A DNA stretch of 64,000 nucleotides from Toxotes chatareus (GCA_016801885.1 CM028900.1:11984972-12048971); one strand, 5' to 3'; counted from the first letter of the stretch, positions 35,651 through 49,368 are shown. Numbers and translations: made by a program. The notes: a model not told the origin generated them from the sequence alone.

Positions 35651-38600
35651 CAGTTTCACCCTAACCCCCCAATAACTTCCGTCCCATTGAGCAGCCCCGT
35701 GTGTTACGGGGGCCAAGACAGCCAGAGACCCCCTGGTCCTACTTGATTGTGCCTCCTGTAACATGGAGAAGCAGCTTGGTCCCACCACCAGCCTATACTC
35801 AGCACCGCTTTTGTGTGGTGCACAAACACACACACACACACACATGCCCACAAACCACCAATCTCAATTCAGTGCACCCCACTGTGCACTTCCTGACAGC
35901 CTCCAGAAATGTTTTCAAGTTGTCAAGACCCTACAGTAATAGTCCGGGAGCAGAAAATACAACAAAACAATAATCATGTGATCACACATTTAGGTTATGT
36001 AAAGACTGTAAGAATAAAAACTGTTTGGGTTGTTTCTAACAGGCTCTTTCATTTGTTGTTTTCATTTTGTTTCACATTGAAATCTTGCACAATATTTAGG
36101 CTGGTCACTTTGACACAGAACCAAATAGACTTTTCAAATCCGTTTCTTTGAAGCTGCAGATGTTGTGATGTTTGGGCATAAGCTCAGTTTTATAAACAGG
36201 TTAGTTTAGCTTACCCAGTGGTCATGGACAGTGTAAAAATTATTAGCGCGGTTTTTCTTTTTGCTGAAACGAGGGTTTTTTGACTTTTTTTGATTATCAG
36301 GATACAACACGTATCTTTCAATGACAGTGATCATTTAGAAGCTTTTGCTTAGAAAGAAATGTTGCCATAAATGTGGCAATAACCAATTACACTTCAAATG
36401 TGTGATTTGGTGGAGCAATGAAGCTTATTGCTCCACTAACATATTAAGGTTCAAGTAGGACTGCATCATCTTTAATTATATAGGCACTTTTTGTTACCAG
36501 TGGTGAAACAGGTTTTACCAACTCAATAATGTATTATTATTTTGAGATATTAGAGAAAGGGTGATGGAAAGTCAAGAAGAGGATCCAAAAAATATAAATA
36601 AAACACATGGGAAGGTTTTGGTTTCAGCTCCCCTCCCCACCCCAGTAATTTTTGTACTATCTCTAAACATTAAAGTATGTGTTGAAGTGCATAATGCAAA
36701 AACTCTGTACTAAAATAACATGATGATTTGGGTTTTATGAAAACATTAAAAGTGCCACTATGGTCATTTATAACAGACTGTATTGTTGTTTGACCTTTAC
36801 ATGCTCCTCTGCTGAGGGCTTCAGCATGGGGGGTATTGTATGTTGAACAAATATTAAAGCCTCCAAAGCCAAATTTGGCCTTTTTGGGCAATTTAAATAA
36901 ATAACATAAAACCCTTTAAAATCCCCTAGTTAATTCCCAAAGTGTGTGATGGCATGGCAAAAATAAAAGGGCTGCTTTCCTTAGGGACTTTGTGAAAATT
37001 ATTAGGGAGGAAGGTGACTGTACCTTAGGGTTCGCTTTTTTTAAACCCACCCAAGAGCTATAAATATTTTCTTCCAACTCTCTTGACTTATAACACCTTC
37101 CTCTCAATATCTAAAAAAAAAAAAAATACAACACCATTATAACTGCCAATAATAACTAAAAATGGATAAATAATTTGAGATGGTTACTCTAATTTAAACC
37201 TTAAGAGAGTAGTAAATTTCACATGGCAGCCAAATCAAATATTATCAGTGGATTTAGCACTTTCTAAAATTATGGCTAACACAACAAAGTGGTGGGCACT
37301 ATTTTAATTATACATATTTTTAAACCAAGAGCTGTCACTGTGACTTTATATGACAGAGTCAACATTTTTTTTTTGACACATTTAACTCTAATGTCGTTCA
37401 GCTTTCTGTTCAGGATACAAAATAAATTTAAGGTAAAGTTCAGACACTGATAACAAAAGTTCCATGTCTATTTTGTCTGGCAAAAACTGCCATCTCCATC
37501 CTACTAGCCTCTAGCTGATTTTGATAGTTAATTGAGTAGAGTAAACCTTTAATACAAACACATGATTGTTGTACTCATCTGGCAAAGCACACATGTTTTT
37601 TAGAACAAAATAAAATCTAACTCTGGGGTGAGAAAACATTAAAGGCACTTCCCTGCTTTCTTGAAACCCTCCCCTCACCAAAAAAGAAAAACATAATCCT
37701 CTATCTTTTTTGACCCCCCTCCTTCCTTAATTTTCCTACAGTCCCTTAACCTTACATTTTAGAAACATTATTTTTTTCCCTAACAGTTGCAGTGTTAAGA
37801 CTCCTGATCATACTCATGCGATTCACAGATGCAGGTATAAATGTAGGGTCTTTGGTGTTGCCCCAGGGAGCACAGACTACACTGACCCTCAGACAGAGGT
37901 GGTCTGACTTTGTTCTTCATAGCCAACTGTCTGATATAAACCAGTCTGACCTACAGCTGTACCTCACAGATATTACTAGCCAGGGACAGAGAGGCTCATG
38001 TTCCAATTACACTGCTGCACCGCTGCCTGAAGCTCAGCCATCTATGGAGAAAGCTAAGACAAGGCTGTCACAGATTTTAATAAATGTAGGGAACGCTGCA
38101 TGGGAAAAGTGTTGCTGTCTCAATAGAGTGACACAGACAGGCCAAGGCTGTCAATGGAGCCCCTAATGACAGAGTAAGATAATGACAGACCCCAGTTAGA
38201 ATCAGCAGGAAGAGGAAGATCAATCTGCAGCCAGAGAGGGAGGGATGGAAGGAGGGGGACAAAACTGTGGGCTCTTTCTTTTCTATTTTCTCAGTTTTAG
38301 CTCATCTCATACATATATCTTTCTGCTGCAGCTGGTTCGCTTTGTGGCGGGGCAGCTCTGCATTAAGCGCACAGTGGATCAATAGCCATTACAACTCCCT
38401 CACAGCCTGACACATCACAGGGCCACAGTTGACATTTCACTCAGGGCCGCATTGATCCCCAATGCACTATATTCCAGCCCCCAGTTAGTAGCCGAGCCTG
38501 GGGTCTGGCTGGAATTGAAAAGCGAGGGAGGGGGGTGTGAAATGGCAGAGGGGTGGCTAACCAGCTGCCCATGCTACAAGTAAACAGCACACCCCTTGAT

Positions 38601-38721
38601 GCATTCCTCATTTTCAATCTACTGGTTTTCCTGCCACTACTGGCAATCCGAGAGGCTGTATCAGAGGATCAAAGCTTGACCTATGTGAATTATTTATACA
38701 TGCACCAGATCATTGTATATG

Positions 38722-38781
<60 letters not shown>

Positions 38782-39555
38782 AGGCAGAAATAGCCACACT
38801 GAAATCATTGTTGATAGCATCTGTAGCATTTTGCAGGCCAGGGAAAAGGCAGACTGGTTAAAAAAAAAAGAAAAGAAAAATCTAAAATAAGCATTTGGTG
38901 CAATTAAAAAGTGGGAGTTTCCAAGAAACCTTGCTCAAAATAAACACGGAAAAATAGTAGACAACACAAAATTAGCCACAATTTGAGTTAATTTCTTTAT
39001 AATTGCCTCCTGAGACCTGAGATGCTATCTCTGTGGTCAGTTTGACTTTGCAGCGTGATCACCGAAGCTGGTACAAAGTGCTGAATTCACACTCGTACAC
39101 AGTAGCTGCAAAGTGTGTGAGGTCAGTTATTTTCCAAAAGAGCTCAAAAATACATACTAGCACTAAGTACTGAAAACATACCACATTTGATATAGTACTC
39201 TTCATAAAAAGTGTTTTTCCAGGTGTATTTTCCAAGAGGACATTTTGTATGTAACACAAACCCATGTACAAACTGCTTATGTGTAATTTGTATTGTTTTT
39301 CATCGGAGTGAATGGAACACCAATCACCTTTTTGAGAAGAAAACATCATCTCTATCTTTGTGGAAATGTTCCAGGACTTATCTTATTGTGCACAGTATAG
39401 GCTGTGTGTGTTCACGGTGACTGTGTGAGTTCTTGAAGCGTTTTAGTTAAATGGAGAAAAAAAAAAAGATCTTCAGTGCTGCTGGGTTTGATTTCTAAAT
39501 TGCACTTCATATTTGAAAAATAGGGGGATTCCCGGATAAAATGACTGCGAGAGAT
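35651..39555. other. Gene-free region between candidate enhancers and metap1d relic
   Basis: No gene supported. Contains a short AC repeat (35826-35843), two GC-balanced blocks at about 37840-38165 and 38335-38520 that may be regulatory (CAATAGCCATTACAACTCCC, GCATTGATCCCCAATGCACT), and a TG microsatellite. The open frame at 37792-38166 (+) has no recognisable domain. Confidence 0.55.
38719..38778. repeat. (TG)n microsatellite
   Basis: Nearly uninterrupted TG run of about 60 bases. Confidence 0.97.
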
Positions 39556-39562
39556 TAAATAC

Positions 39563-40246
39563 CTGCCAGGTGTAGTGTGACCACATTGTTCACCGCGAAG
39601 ACTGATGGAGGGAAAATTCTGTGGAGGGAAAAGAAAAACATAAAAGTGAGATTTTCTTTTTCTGAACAGCTTATTTGAAACATTTTTAAGCTTGAAATAA
39701 AGGATGCAAGCTGTTTTCTCCTTGCAGTCTCTACAGCGTATTTAATGTATGTGTGACCATGCACCTGTTGAGGAAATCCATATTCAAATCATGCACAATT
39801 ACTACATTACATATGGAAATAATTTCACATGCTTAACATGTGCACCACCTCCCAGCATGTCTACAACGATGTAAATACTTACAATTACAGGGATTAATAT
39901 TGTGGATATACCATAACGCGATTGATGTCATAATTGAATTCTTGCTCTGGGCAGAAATTTGATTTAATCAATTCTTACCGCCCGTCTCAATGTTTGCAAG
40001 GACGTGAGAGGCCACTCACAGAGTGAGGATGTGAAAAGTGATTTAATAAATATAACAACAGACACACATGTGTGCACATACACAAACCTATACCCATACA
40101 CCTTAAACGTCTCGGGGATCCAGTGACACCATGCAGCAGAAAAAGACCTGCAGCTGCTTCTGAATCAGGTCCTCATCTTTAATTTCTATGTGGTCAGCCC
40201 AGTCGGATACAATGCCTGTCGTCACATAGTCTGGGGTCATTATGTA
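39563..40246 (-). pseudogene. metap1d: Relic of mitochondrial methionine aminopeptidase 1D (two exons)
   Basis: The gene's product removes N-terminal methionine in mitochondria. Exon-like piece one, 40246-40148, follows a strong acceptor (CCTCTCCTCTCGCAG) and reads PDYVTTGIVSDWADHIEIKD then EDLIQ, closely matching human METAP1D. No donor follows ATTCAG directly; the next bases AAGC look like a GTAAGC donor missing GT, or the exon runs on to a weak donor at 40147. Piece two, 39618-39563, has good splice sites (CCCTCCACAG / GTATTT) and keeps FPPSVFA-VNNVV, equivalent to FPKSVCTSVNNV, but is about 6 bases short: one codon is lost before VNNVV and about 4 bases after it, shifting the frame and deleting the conserved CHGIP. 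The exon expected between them and all catalytic exons (metal ligands Asp, Asp, His, Glu, Glu) were not found. The place between dlx1a and hat1 and the strand are those of METAP1D. Confidence 0.68.
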
Positions 40247-43200
40247 CTGCGAGAGGAGAGGGAAAAAAAAAGAAAAATGTACATGAAGATGAGAGCAGGT
40301 CTGCAGTCACAATGCTCCCATTTAACATGGCGGGTCTGAGGGTGGGAGGGACAGTGTCTTGCCCTCTCTGTGCAATTGTGCGACCCAGGATGGCCTGGCA
40401 GAGAGACACTGGAGCCCCGCGGGCTGACAGAGGACTCTCCCCATCAGCACTCATATAATGCTGCTTTGGCTCAGACTCACAAGTAAGACAAGGTCTTACT
40501 CCAAGAGCTGCTGGAATGTGTCCAAGTGGCTTATGGACATATGCCAGGGTATGGGATAGACCCAATGTTTATGGTGTGCATATTGTTTGAATTGTTGACT
40601 GTCACACAGAATTAAATACAAAATGTTAACCATAATATTTCCCATGAAAAGCAGAAACTGTATTTTTAGAGTGAAGATATGTTATTTGTATTTGAATTAC
40701 AGATTTGATAAGCCAGATTCAATGTAGAAAAACATTTTCTGCCAGCTTCATTTCAAATTCCACTTTCTTTTCTTTTTTTTTTTGCAAAACCTTATTGAAA
40801 GTCCTCATTCTGATTCCTGTCTTCTTGGCAATCCACCTCTTTTGTTCTGCTCCAAAGTCACTGTTCAACTGGTCAATTACTATGTTTTTCTCCCTCACAG
40901 CCTCACAAAGTCAAATAGATGTTTTTGAATCTCCGTCTTACGACAATGTTTGTGTGAATTATTCAGCCTTTGCTTTTATCAAATAACAATAACTTGAAAT
41001 ACCCTAATGCAGAAATAGCAATTCAGGGAAAAACTCACACTCACTTTCCAGACTCAGTCATCTGTCTTGGAAAAAGAAGTTGTCAAGGCATCAATCTTCC
41101 CAACTCAGACCTCTGTTATTCCTGGCTGTATTGAGATCGAAACGCTTTGATATACAGTAGCTCTTCAGATACAGTATGTGTGCTTTATATTTGGAGCTTA
41201 TGGGTTGAGTTTCACATTGAAGATGACTGTTGAGAGTCACCCTTTGGACAGTGAAGGCAGAACTCTGCCATGGGCTTGCTCAGAGGAAACACCTGCCGCT
41301 CGACAGGGAAATCTCCGCTGTCTATTTTGCACTGATGAACTTTTTCTGAGTAAAGAGGACTGTGACCTTGCTCTGAACATTTGTAGCTCTGGATATTGTT
41401 TAAAAAGGTTCACTGAGGAAAATGTGACGGGAGGGCATGTAGTGTTAGCAGCGCGGCTCTTTTTATAGTGAGCAGCAGCAGTGCTTGATGGAAGTTTCTG
41501 CAGAGGGCAACAAGCTAAAGCCTGGGAGGAGCTTTGCTGTGCGGCAGCTCAGCTTCTCCAGGTCTGTGTGAGAAAGTTTTCTCCCTCCATGCAGCCTGGT
41601 TAAATTAGCCCCAGAGCCAGAGTGTGGACAGCAGCTGGAGTGCAAGAGTCAGCTCTGGCAGTGGTGATAATCAGCAGGGAGGATGTGGAGAGAGAAACCC
41701 TCAGGGAGGAGGGGGTTGGCAGAGAGAAGGGAGGGGGGTGGCTGTGATCTTACAGACCCAATCAGAATCCAAGTGGAGCCGAGGCCTCATGCAGTGTAAC
41801 AGCACACCATCGCGCTGCAGCACTCAACATCCTGGACACAGAGCAGGTCTCCTCCCTAACCGGCTGCTTAACCCTTTCAGAGTGTGTGTGCATGGCTCCC
41901 CTGGCCCTCATTCGCTCATCACCACACTAATCAGCCTCAGAGACAGCAGCTGCAGGGAGCCCCTCTCCTAACCTGGGCTGGAGAGGCTGTTATCCTCAGA
42001 GAGAGGAGTGCAAATACAGAGCTTAGTGTTCTCAACAGGGACCACCGAGCATCCACATGTCTGACACTGGCTGCTTCTTCTGTGGTGCCACATATACCTC
42101 AAATCATCATATAAACAATGCCAGCAGATGATGCGGTTCTTTACCAGAGGGCAGTGATGGAAGAAGTACTCAGATACTTTACATGTAGAGAAAAGGTAGC
42201 AGCATTACAATGTGAAAATATTTTGTTAAAAGTCATGAACTGATGATTTTATCATCAGAGTATCAAAAAACATAGTATCAGCAGTAGCCTATCGACCCTT
42301 TCAGAAAATTATTATTATGGTGTATTACTGTAATTGGTTAGTTAGTTAATAGAGATATTGTGCACCAAAGTAACTGAGCAAAACAAAGAAATTATATAAT
42401 TTACCCTGATAAATGATTTTTCCATGTTATCCATGGATTTCTTCAGTGCTCATCATCCATACCATACTGTCCTACAGTAACTACATATTTGATTGAAACT
42501 AAATTGAGACCAGAATGTTTACAACAAAACCAAGCTAACAACCAAACCAAGCAGCAATCAAGTGAAAGCTAGCTGGTGAGGAAGCCATAGCTAGCCTTAG
42601 CTACAGTTCAAACTAAATTCACATAATGATTTTTCCCTACCTGTTAGTATCTATAATGGAAAAATATGAATTTTAGTTGGTTTCAATTATTCTGCATAAC
42701 TAAAGGAGGCAGTGGCAGTATATGAATTCACAAAGGAGAAAAGAAAAACAAGCAAAACTCCCGCTAACGCTAACTAGCTTATCAGAGTAGCAGTAACTGC
42801 CATCTCACCCTTTGAACCTAGCAAAGTCCAAGCAAATTCTTGTGGTTAAATGAATTAAATAGTAGATTCATTTATGATATTCATTAAATATACATTTTCA
42901 CAATGGTTCCATAGACCAGCATAAACATAGCAAAACAGAGATACATTTAATCCCTGCAAACAAACTCGTTAAAACAAAACAATAAAGGTAAGAGAACATA
43001 TTTTATCTGTAGGTAGCCTACTGCTTTTCCCCCTTTTTTCCGGAACTGTGCAGGATCTACGGCAGTAGTTTTTTGGGGTTAGATAGTTAGTGTAAAAATA
43101 CACGAAATCAAGACATCATAGCTTTTCTGTTTCCCACCCAAACTGAAAACTTAATACAAATACCACAAAATTGTATTTACCTTTATTTATCGTGCTATCT

Positions 43201-45374
43201 GTCTATTAATTGCAGAGCTTGAGTGGCCATAACTGTAAATCAGTGGGAGTTTAAATAAAGACCTAATGAATGTTATGGGAAAACAATAATGGTACTGTGT
43301 TCCCTACTAGGTCCTACAGTGCTGGCAGTTGTAGAATATCTTCACTAAATCAGACAGCAGGTCAGACCAGCTCAGAGGTTGCACGCGACCAGCAGTTCAT
43401 CAGTGTGTGCGTGACACATGAACATGATGGAGGGTGCAGAGGAACGTCTGGACAGGTAGGGTCAGAACCAGGTCTGATTACACAGCTGTTGATCCTCCAT
43501 CTCAAAAACCCAGAAACAAACCAGCACCCCAGTCCTGCTCAGGACCTTGAATTCATCCATCCGCTGTCTCACTGATAAAACAGACCCATGCCTCAGATAC
43601 TGCACTACAACGCACTGCCCCATGGTCCACTGCACAAAGTCACAAAACTAATCTGAGGTTGACTTTCTGTGGAACAGTTTTTATATGTGTCACTGTGTAA
43701 AGGCAACAAACATCTTTCAGAGTTCACACAAACGAATCACTCACAGTCAACATCTCCCCACAATGTCTTGTCCAAGAAACATTTCTACCAGAGAATTGAG
43801 TGATACTGGAAGAGCCGATGCGATCTCCGAGGCCCAGCTTGACATGACATGAAGCAACGATTTTATGTTGTCTGTCAAATATACAGGAAAAAAAAAATCA
43901 ATACAACTTGACAGCATTACATAAAGAGCTTTTGTGCCTTGATATTTCTTTTCTGCCTGTGTACTTTTGTCTGGAGTGTACAGAGACTCATTCTCAAGGC
44001 CCAGGGGGAGAAGAGCTGGCGAGAACAATGTGGGAATCCAGGGAGGAAACTACGCATGTTGTCTTTTCTCTGCAGTTTCTGCTGTGATTCTGAAAGAGGC
44101 TGCATCTTTACAGACCATTTCATATGACTACATCATCCATCACAGCAGACAGGTTAGACTTTACCTTCTGCACAAATCCCCAACTTGACCCCTGAATACT
44201 TCTGAGATGAAGAAGTTCAAAATAAACAGTGTGATGGATGTGAAACCCTTCAAAATACAGAATTAATGTGTGGAATTAAGATCAAATCAATTTAATGTGA
44301 CATTATTTTTGGCCATGTTTGAATACTCAACATTTATTTTGCTAATCTTACTCTCGTCATTGTTTTCAGTGCTGCCAAATGCATTTTGTGGCTTTGTAAT
44401 GAGCCTTTTTGTAAATTAGCAGTGATACATTGGATAAATTGATAAATTGACATTTAATTGCATTATTGCATCAAACACTCAGTATAACCAAACTAAGTGC
44501 ATCCATCTGCACATCATTAACTACAGGAATAGTCCACATTTACAGTTTCATGGGAATATGGGGAAAAAAAGGTTTTTGGGGTACTGATCAACCACATACT
44601 GCAGCAGCCTCCATATAATCTGATTATGGCTAAAACCAGAGTTTAGTGCTGGTGCTGTCTCTCAGGGGTGACAAAGCTACAGGTGCTACTGACTGCCCAG
44701 GTGCAACCAGACAGCCTGGGCTCGGTGTGTCTGTGTGGGCCTATAACACTCCAGGCTTCACCCTGCAGAGCCTCAGCCACCGCCGAATGCGACAGCCTCC
44801 CACTCTCCCTCTCGTCTAGAAGAGGATCAGCGGCGGCTTAGAGCTGCCCAGGCTGGGAGGTGAACAAGTGGGGCTTTGAGGAGTCCTCTGCCAGTCAGAC
44901 GGAGAGCTTCAGGCCTCCAGCCCTCAGGGGTTAACCTCTCAGACTGCCAAGCAAAATACTGCAAGAGGCTTGCAATTACACAGACAGTCAAAGGCCACAC
45001 GCAATTTCCAGAGCTATTTACACAGTTAGAAGGCCCCCCTCCAGAACTGCCAAGAATAGGCAGAATTAAGATCGTAGAGAGAGGTAAGGTAGGCTTTTAA
45101 ATACCCTTTGCCCTCCCGTGGCTGTGCTTCATTCACAAAGCAACTGATGTCTGCAACATGTGAGTTATGCAGTTATACACCATTGTGGCCGAATGGTGTA
45201 TGGTGAATGTTGTGTATGTGTGTGTATATATATATACACAACATTAAAACTGGTAACTGGTTTCAGGAGGTAGGTATAAATTCACAAATAAATGTATAAA
45301 ATCAGCAAGCTCACACACTGACAGAGCACCTGTTACAATATAATATTAAAAACTACTGACACACTGGGAAGCTT
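40247..45374. other. Gene-free stretch, ancestral 5' region of metap1d
   Basis: The upstream exons of METAP1D (mitochondrial targeting region, poorly conserved) would be expected here, but none is recognisable. A fish repeat lies at 42157-42330. Moderately GC-rich stretches occur at about 41460-41990 and 44640-45110 without supported genes. Confidence 0.5.
42157..42330 (+). repeat. Teleost interspersed repeat of the 'AAGTACTCAGAT' type
   Basis: GCAGTGATGGAAGAAGTACTCAGATACTTT is the characteristic start of a very common percomorph repeat, followed by degraded text (GGTAGCAGCATTACAATGTGAAAATA). The right end is not clear. A fuller copy is at 52546-52985. Confidence 0.65.
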
Positions 45375-45640
45375 AAGACAGCTTCAGATGGTCACCATCC
45401 AACCTGACTGAGCTTGAGAGCATCTGCTGTCATACCCAAGAAGACTTGAGGATGTGATCTCTGCCAGAGGTGCTACAACGAAGTACTGAGAAAAGGGGCC
45501 TGAATAGTTATGCCAATGTGACATTTCATTTTTGCTTTTTAACAGATTTGTAGACATTTCTAGAATTCTGTTTTCCCTTTGCCATTATTATATTTAGAAT
45601 ATTATATTATATTGTCACTCACCCCTACTCTGTGGGTAAT
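45375..45640 (+). mobile_element. Tc1/mariner-like element, 3' end relic
   Basis: CTCTGCCAGAGGTGCTACAA, CGAAGTACTGAGAAAAGGGG and CCTGAATAGTTATGCCAATG followed by TTTCTAGAATTCTG and TTTGCCATTATTAT reproduce, with decay, the 3' terminal region of Tc1-like elements common in fish. The transposase part is not visible upstream, so only the end remains. Confidence 0.6.
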
Positions 45641-48600
45641 TTTTGAGGTCAAACTCTGCACTTTCACGTATTGCATTATATTACAAGCCTCCTGTTATTG
45701 TGCCCATCCCCTGCACATTAGACAGTGTATCCAGTAACATGCCTTGGTCCTGCTGTGCAGCAGTGTACTATGAAGTTGTATAAAAAACAGTTGTACCTCC
45801 TGGCGGGCCGGTGCAGCGGTGCTCTCAGGGGACTGCGGGGGCCCCAGCAGCCTCTAACCCACACAGCTGTTCTCCAGGTCCAGAGCCTCTCCAGAGCCCA
45901 ACAGTTTCTCCTGCTTTGGGGACTGCCCGCCCGGGGGGCACGGAGCACTAATAATAACAACATCCAACATGCAGGCCCAGGGTCAGATGCAAACCATGAC
46001 CCTCCTCATCACACCACCAGAACCTGGACAGGAGCCAGGACACAGAGCCACATTGCAGCCTGGGAGAGCAGGGTGAAGAGGGGTGAGGTGGGGTAGAGGG
46101 GGTGGGTCTGTGGGTGGCTGGAGCGTTCAGGTCTCCTTTCACTTCCTGCTTAGTACGCCGCCACCACCATTGTGGGGGTGGAGGAGGGTTTGCAGAGTGG
46201 GTTATTATGCAGGAAGGGGGGGCAGTTCTTTGGATATGGGTAGATTATATTTGGAGGCTTGTAGGTGGTATGATGGCTCAGGTTTGAAAAAGTAGAGGCT
46301 AGATGATAAATGATGAATGTCATACCTGAAAAGGATAATGTGTCGATGGCAAACTGCTCACTAGGGGGAAAATAGCGACAAGGCGAAAGCATTTTGCTTC
46401 TCAGCACCTGCATTTTGCTCTGGCTCACCCACACAAGCAGCACTGAACTGCAAGAATGTATCTTAAATGACAGAGTCAAGAGCCAAAGCAATATCTGTTC
46501 ATGCATCTAACTGCAGCTTCTGGGGGACCCTGGGCTTTACTGGATTTTGCACTTGTGTCAACAACTAAAATACACTGTAAATGGTTTATTTGGATTCCAA
46601 ATTAACAGAGATCTTAGTCACACATTTACATCAAAGAAAACTGGGATTCATGTGCGCCTCCCTGTACGAAAACCGCAACAACAAATTCCTGCTCTGAATA
46701 AGAATTCAGAGTTTGTTATGTGCAGAGCACAAACACATAACTCCGCCCCAGTCAGGTCTTACAGGTCGGCCAGCGGTGCACTTATGGTTTCTCACATACT
46801 CCGTACGAGGGGGAATACTTGGCCCTAATTAGCGCTGAGCATCTGGCAAATGTCAGTGTGTGTCTGCGTGCAGCATTCCTATTTACTTAGTAAGCTTTGG
46901 TTCAGCTGGAAAAAACACTGTGAGAGCTTTGCAGTGTTTCAGACCAGGGTCCTGGGAGTGTTTTGTTATCGTATTGTGAGTGACATATGTGTAATGTAAT
47001 AGCAGTCTTCTCACTATCCCCTGATTCTTGTGTACAGTTAAGGTTTACAGAGCATTTCTCATTCTGTTGTATATGGCATGCACCCACACCACCATATCCA
47101 TTACTGTGTTAGTGTAGTAAAAATATATTTCACATGGATTTGTTTAATTCAACTGAGTCGTCTTTGCTACTGATTTTAATTTTGCCATCAGTGGAATCGA
47201 GAACAAAATTACTCCTTAGAGGTCTTCATACCACTTTTGTCTACATCTATTACTTCAATCAGTCAATAAGAGAAGGATCATGTTCCCTGTCCGTAACAGT
47301 TTAACCACTTCTTGTGATTCTGGGTTACATTTGAACCTGAAAACATCAGGTATGAAGAGAAAAACAAAATAGCAGAGTTTAAAACTGCACATAATCTGAC
47401 TGGACTTTTGTTCCCATTAAAGCAGCAGAGAAACAACCTGTCTTCACATGTTTGGCTTCTACTGGAGTTTTTCAGCAAAGCCACCCATCCCTTGTTCCCT
47501 TGAGTTTTGACATAAACTAGACACTGATCTCTTCTGATACCCAATGTATACACTGATCATTACACTGTGCTCGCTTTATATACAAAGTTGAAAATGATCC
47601 AACATGTAAACACCCAGGTAAAGCCCAGGCTCCTGTGCAAACAGCAAAGATAAGCTCAGTTCACAGCAGTTCAGTACACTCCCTGTGAAGCTACAGTTCA
47701 GCAACAGACAAGCAGAGTTCAGTCCGGTCGGCTTGATCGCAGCTCCGATCTCTAACCTGACAAGATTACACAGAGGCTTCCTGTCTCCTCGACCCCGATA
47801 CCATCTCAGTCTGACTTCTCACTCCCCTCCCCTCACGGCTCCATCCCGGCCTCAGATTGCACCAATTACAGCCTAATGGGACAGTTTTAATAAGAAAACT
47901 ACATCTAGAAAAGCACATGTTCATCCAACTCCACACAGCATGGCTCATTTAAGGGATTAATACAAAGGCAGGTCCCTGCAGTACAAGAGTGCAAGTACAG
48001 TGCAAGAAAAGTCAGTCTTGAGAAATAACAGGTCATTCATGTGCAGATCAAAACGTAAAGCCCACTTTTGTTGTTTTGTGTTGATTTCTTCTACAGAAAT
48101 AACTTCACAATTAAATTATCCATGCTGTCCAGAACACTGGCATATGAATGTTTCCCATTCTTCCACCTAATGACTCACAACTAATTTTTCTTTAAAGCAC
48201 ACACTGAAAAATTAGTCCTCCACAGATTTTCAACAAACAGCCCAACTTCCTGGTAGATGTTATGTCATATTTTAGCACCACACATGGAGTAAATGAAAAC
48301 CAAATGCCACAGCAGGTTCCCGTCATTGATGATTATATGCAGTATGATGACTCAAAAAAAAGCAAAGGGTCATTTGCATTTGTTCAAATCAATTAAAAAA
48401 AGGACAACACAAAGAAAGAGGAGGGTAACAAAGCTACATCCTCTTTATGGGGCTGTAATGAAGGGATGGATTATTTCTCCAAACATGCATCACTTGTGAC
48501 AAAAATAACAAGTCTTGTCATGCGGCTGTTCACTAACTGTCAATCACGATAACAAAATCCAGTGCTTTATGTACACTAGCTGATCTATTTTCATGCCATC

Positions 48601-49368
48601 TGAATAGAAATCCGGCTTAATAAACACGCTTGATTTGAAGTGCACCATGATCCCATTTAGTCGACAGATGTAATCACAACCACGAGTTCTGCTAATACAC
48701 AGATGGAAATCAATTATCATGAATCTTGCAACGGAAAAAAAAAACTGGCATTCACAGCACTTATTCATTTCATGCACATCTGCCATTTGTTCTAAATCAG
48801 AATGAACACTTGTGTCTGTTTATTGAGGGAGATTAAAGATTTCCTGTGTGAAAACATATTCTGTTGAAAGTCAAACTTTTGAAATTGTTGCTGCTATTTT
48901 TATAGTCACTGAGGCTAAAGGTGATTTACCGAAACAAATGCAGTTTAAGTATGGACTTCTTGAAGAATCATGTCACGTTTAAGGGAGAGGGGAACCAGCA
49001 GACTGGACTCCAGGGACTTCTACAGCTAAACTATCAACGCTGCCACTTTCATCACATCCTTCACTTGAGCAAATTACCATATCAGCAGCATGATCTGAAA
49101 GCAGTCCACGAAACCACAATCTCTGCTTTCTGATGCACAATTAAAAGATGTCAAACTCGGTTTCTTTTACACTGTTTAAGTTCTGGCTGTCAACGCATCA
49201 AACATTATCTTAAAGAGGACTCATTTAGCAGAGAAAAGGGACCGGCCAAGTTCGCTGACGGTGAAGAGGGGGCTTGGCGACCTCGGGGTATGTGGGTAAC
49301 CAAGGAGCACAAAAGAAATGGGAACATGATAAGAAAAGCAGTGATGGTGGGAGGGTGTGGTGTGGAGC

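Noticed and set aside
35381..35851. 156-codon minus-strand frame, considered as the missing metap1d exon (GCNVARLVW resembles ACQLARHVL)
   Set aside because: Similarity covers only a few residues, the rest does not fit METAP1D, and it lies 4 kb below the other pieces in the wrong place for that exon.
37792..38166. 124-codon plus-strand frame
   Set aside because: Starts in intergenic AT-rich DNA, no recognisable domain, and no exon partners.
39059..39349. Minus-strand frame below the metap1d relic, considered as the 'DIINIDVTVY' exon
   Set aside because: No metal-ligand motif and no similarity to METAP1D in any frame.
43917..44123. Basic, mitochondrial-presequence-like minus-strand frame (MRSFLPGFPHCSRQLFSPWA) considered as metap1d exon 1
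   Set aside because: Presequences are too variable to recognise and no splice donor or further support was found.
45725..46096. 123-codon plus-strand frame in a GC-rich patch
   Set aside because: Frames are open on both strands because of base composition; no domain or splice logic.
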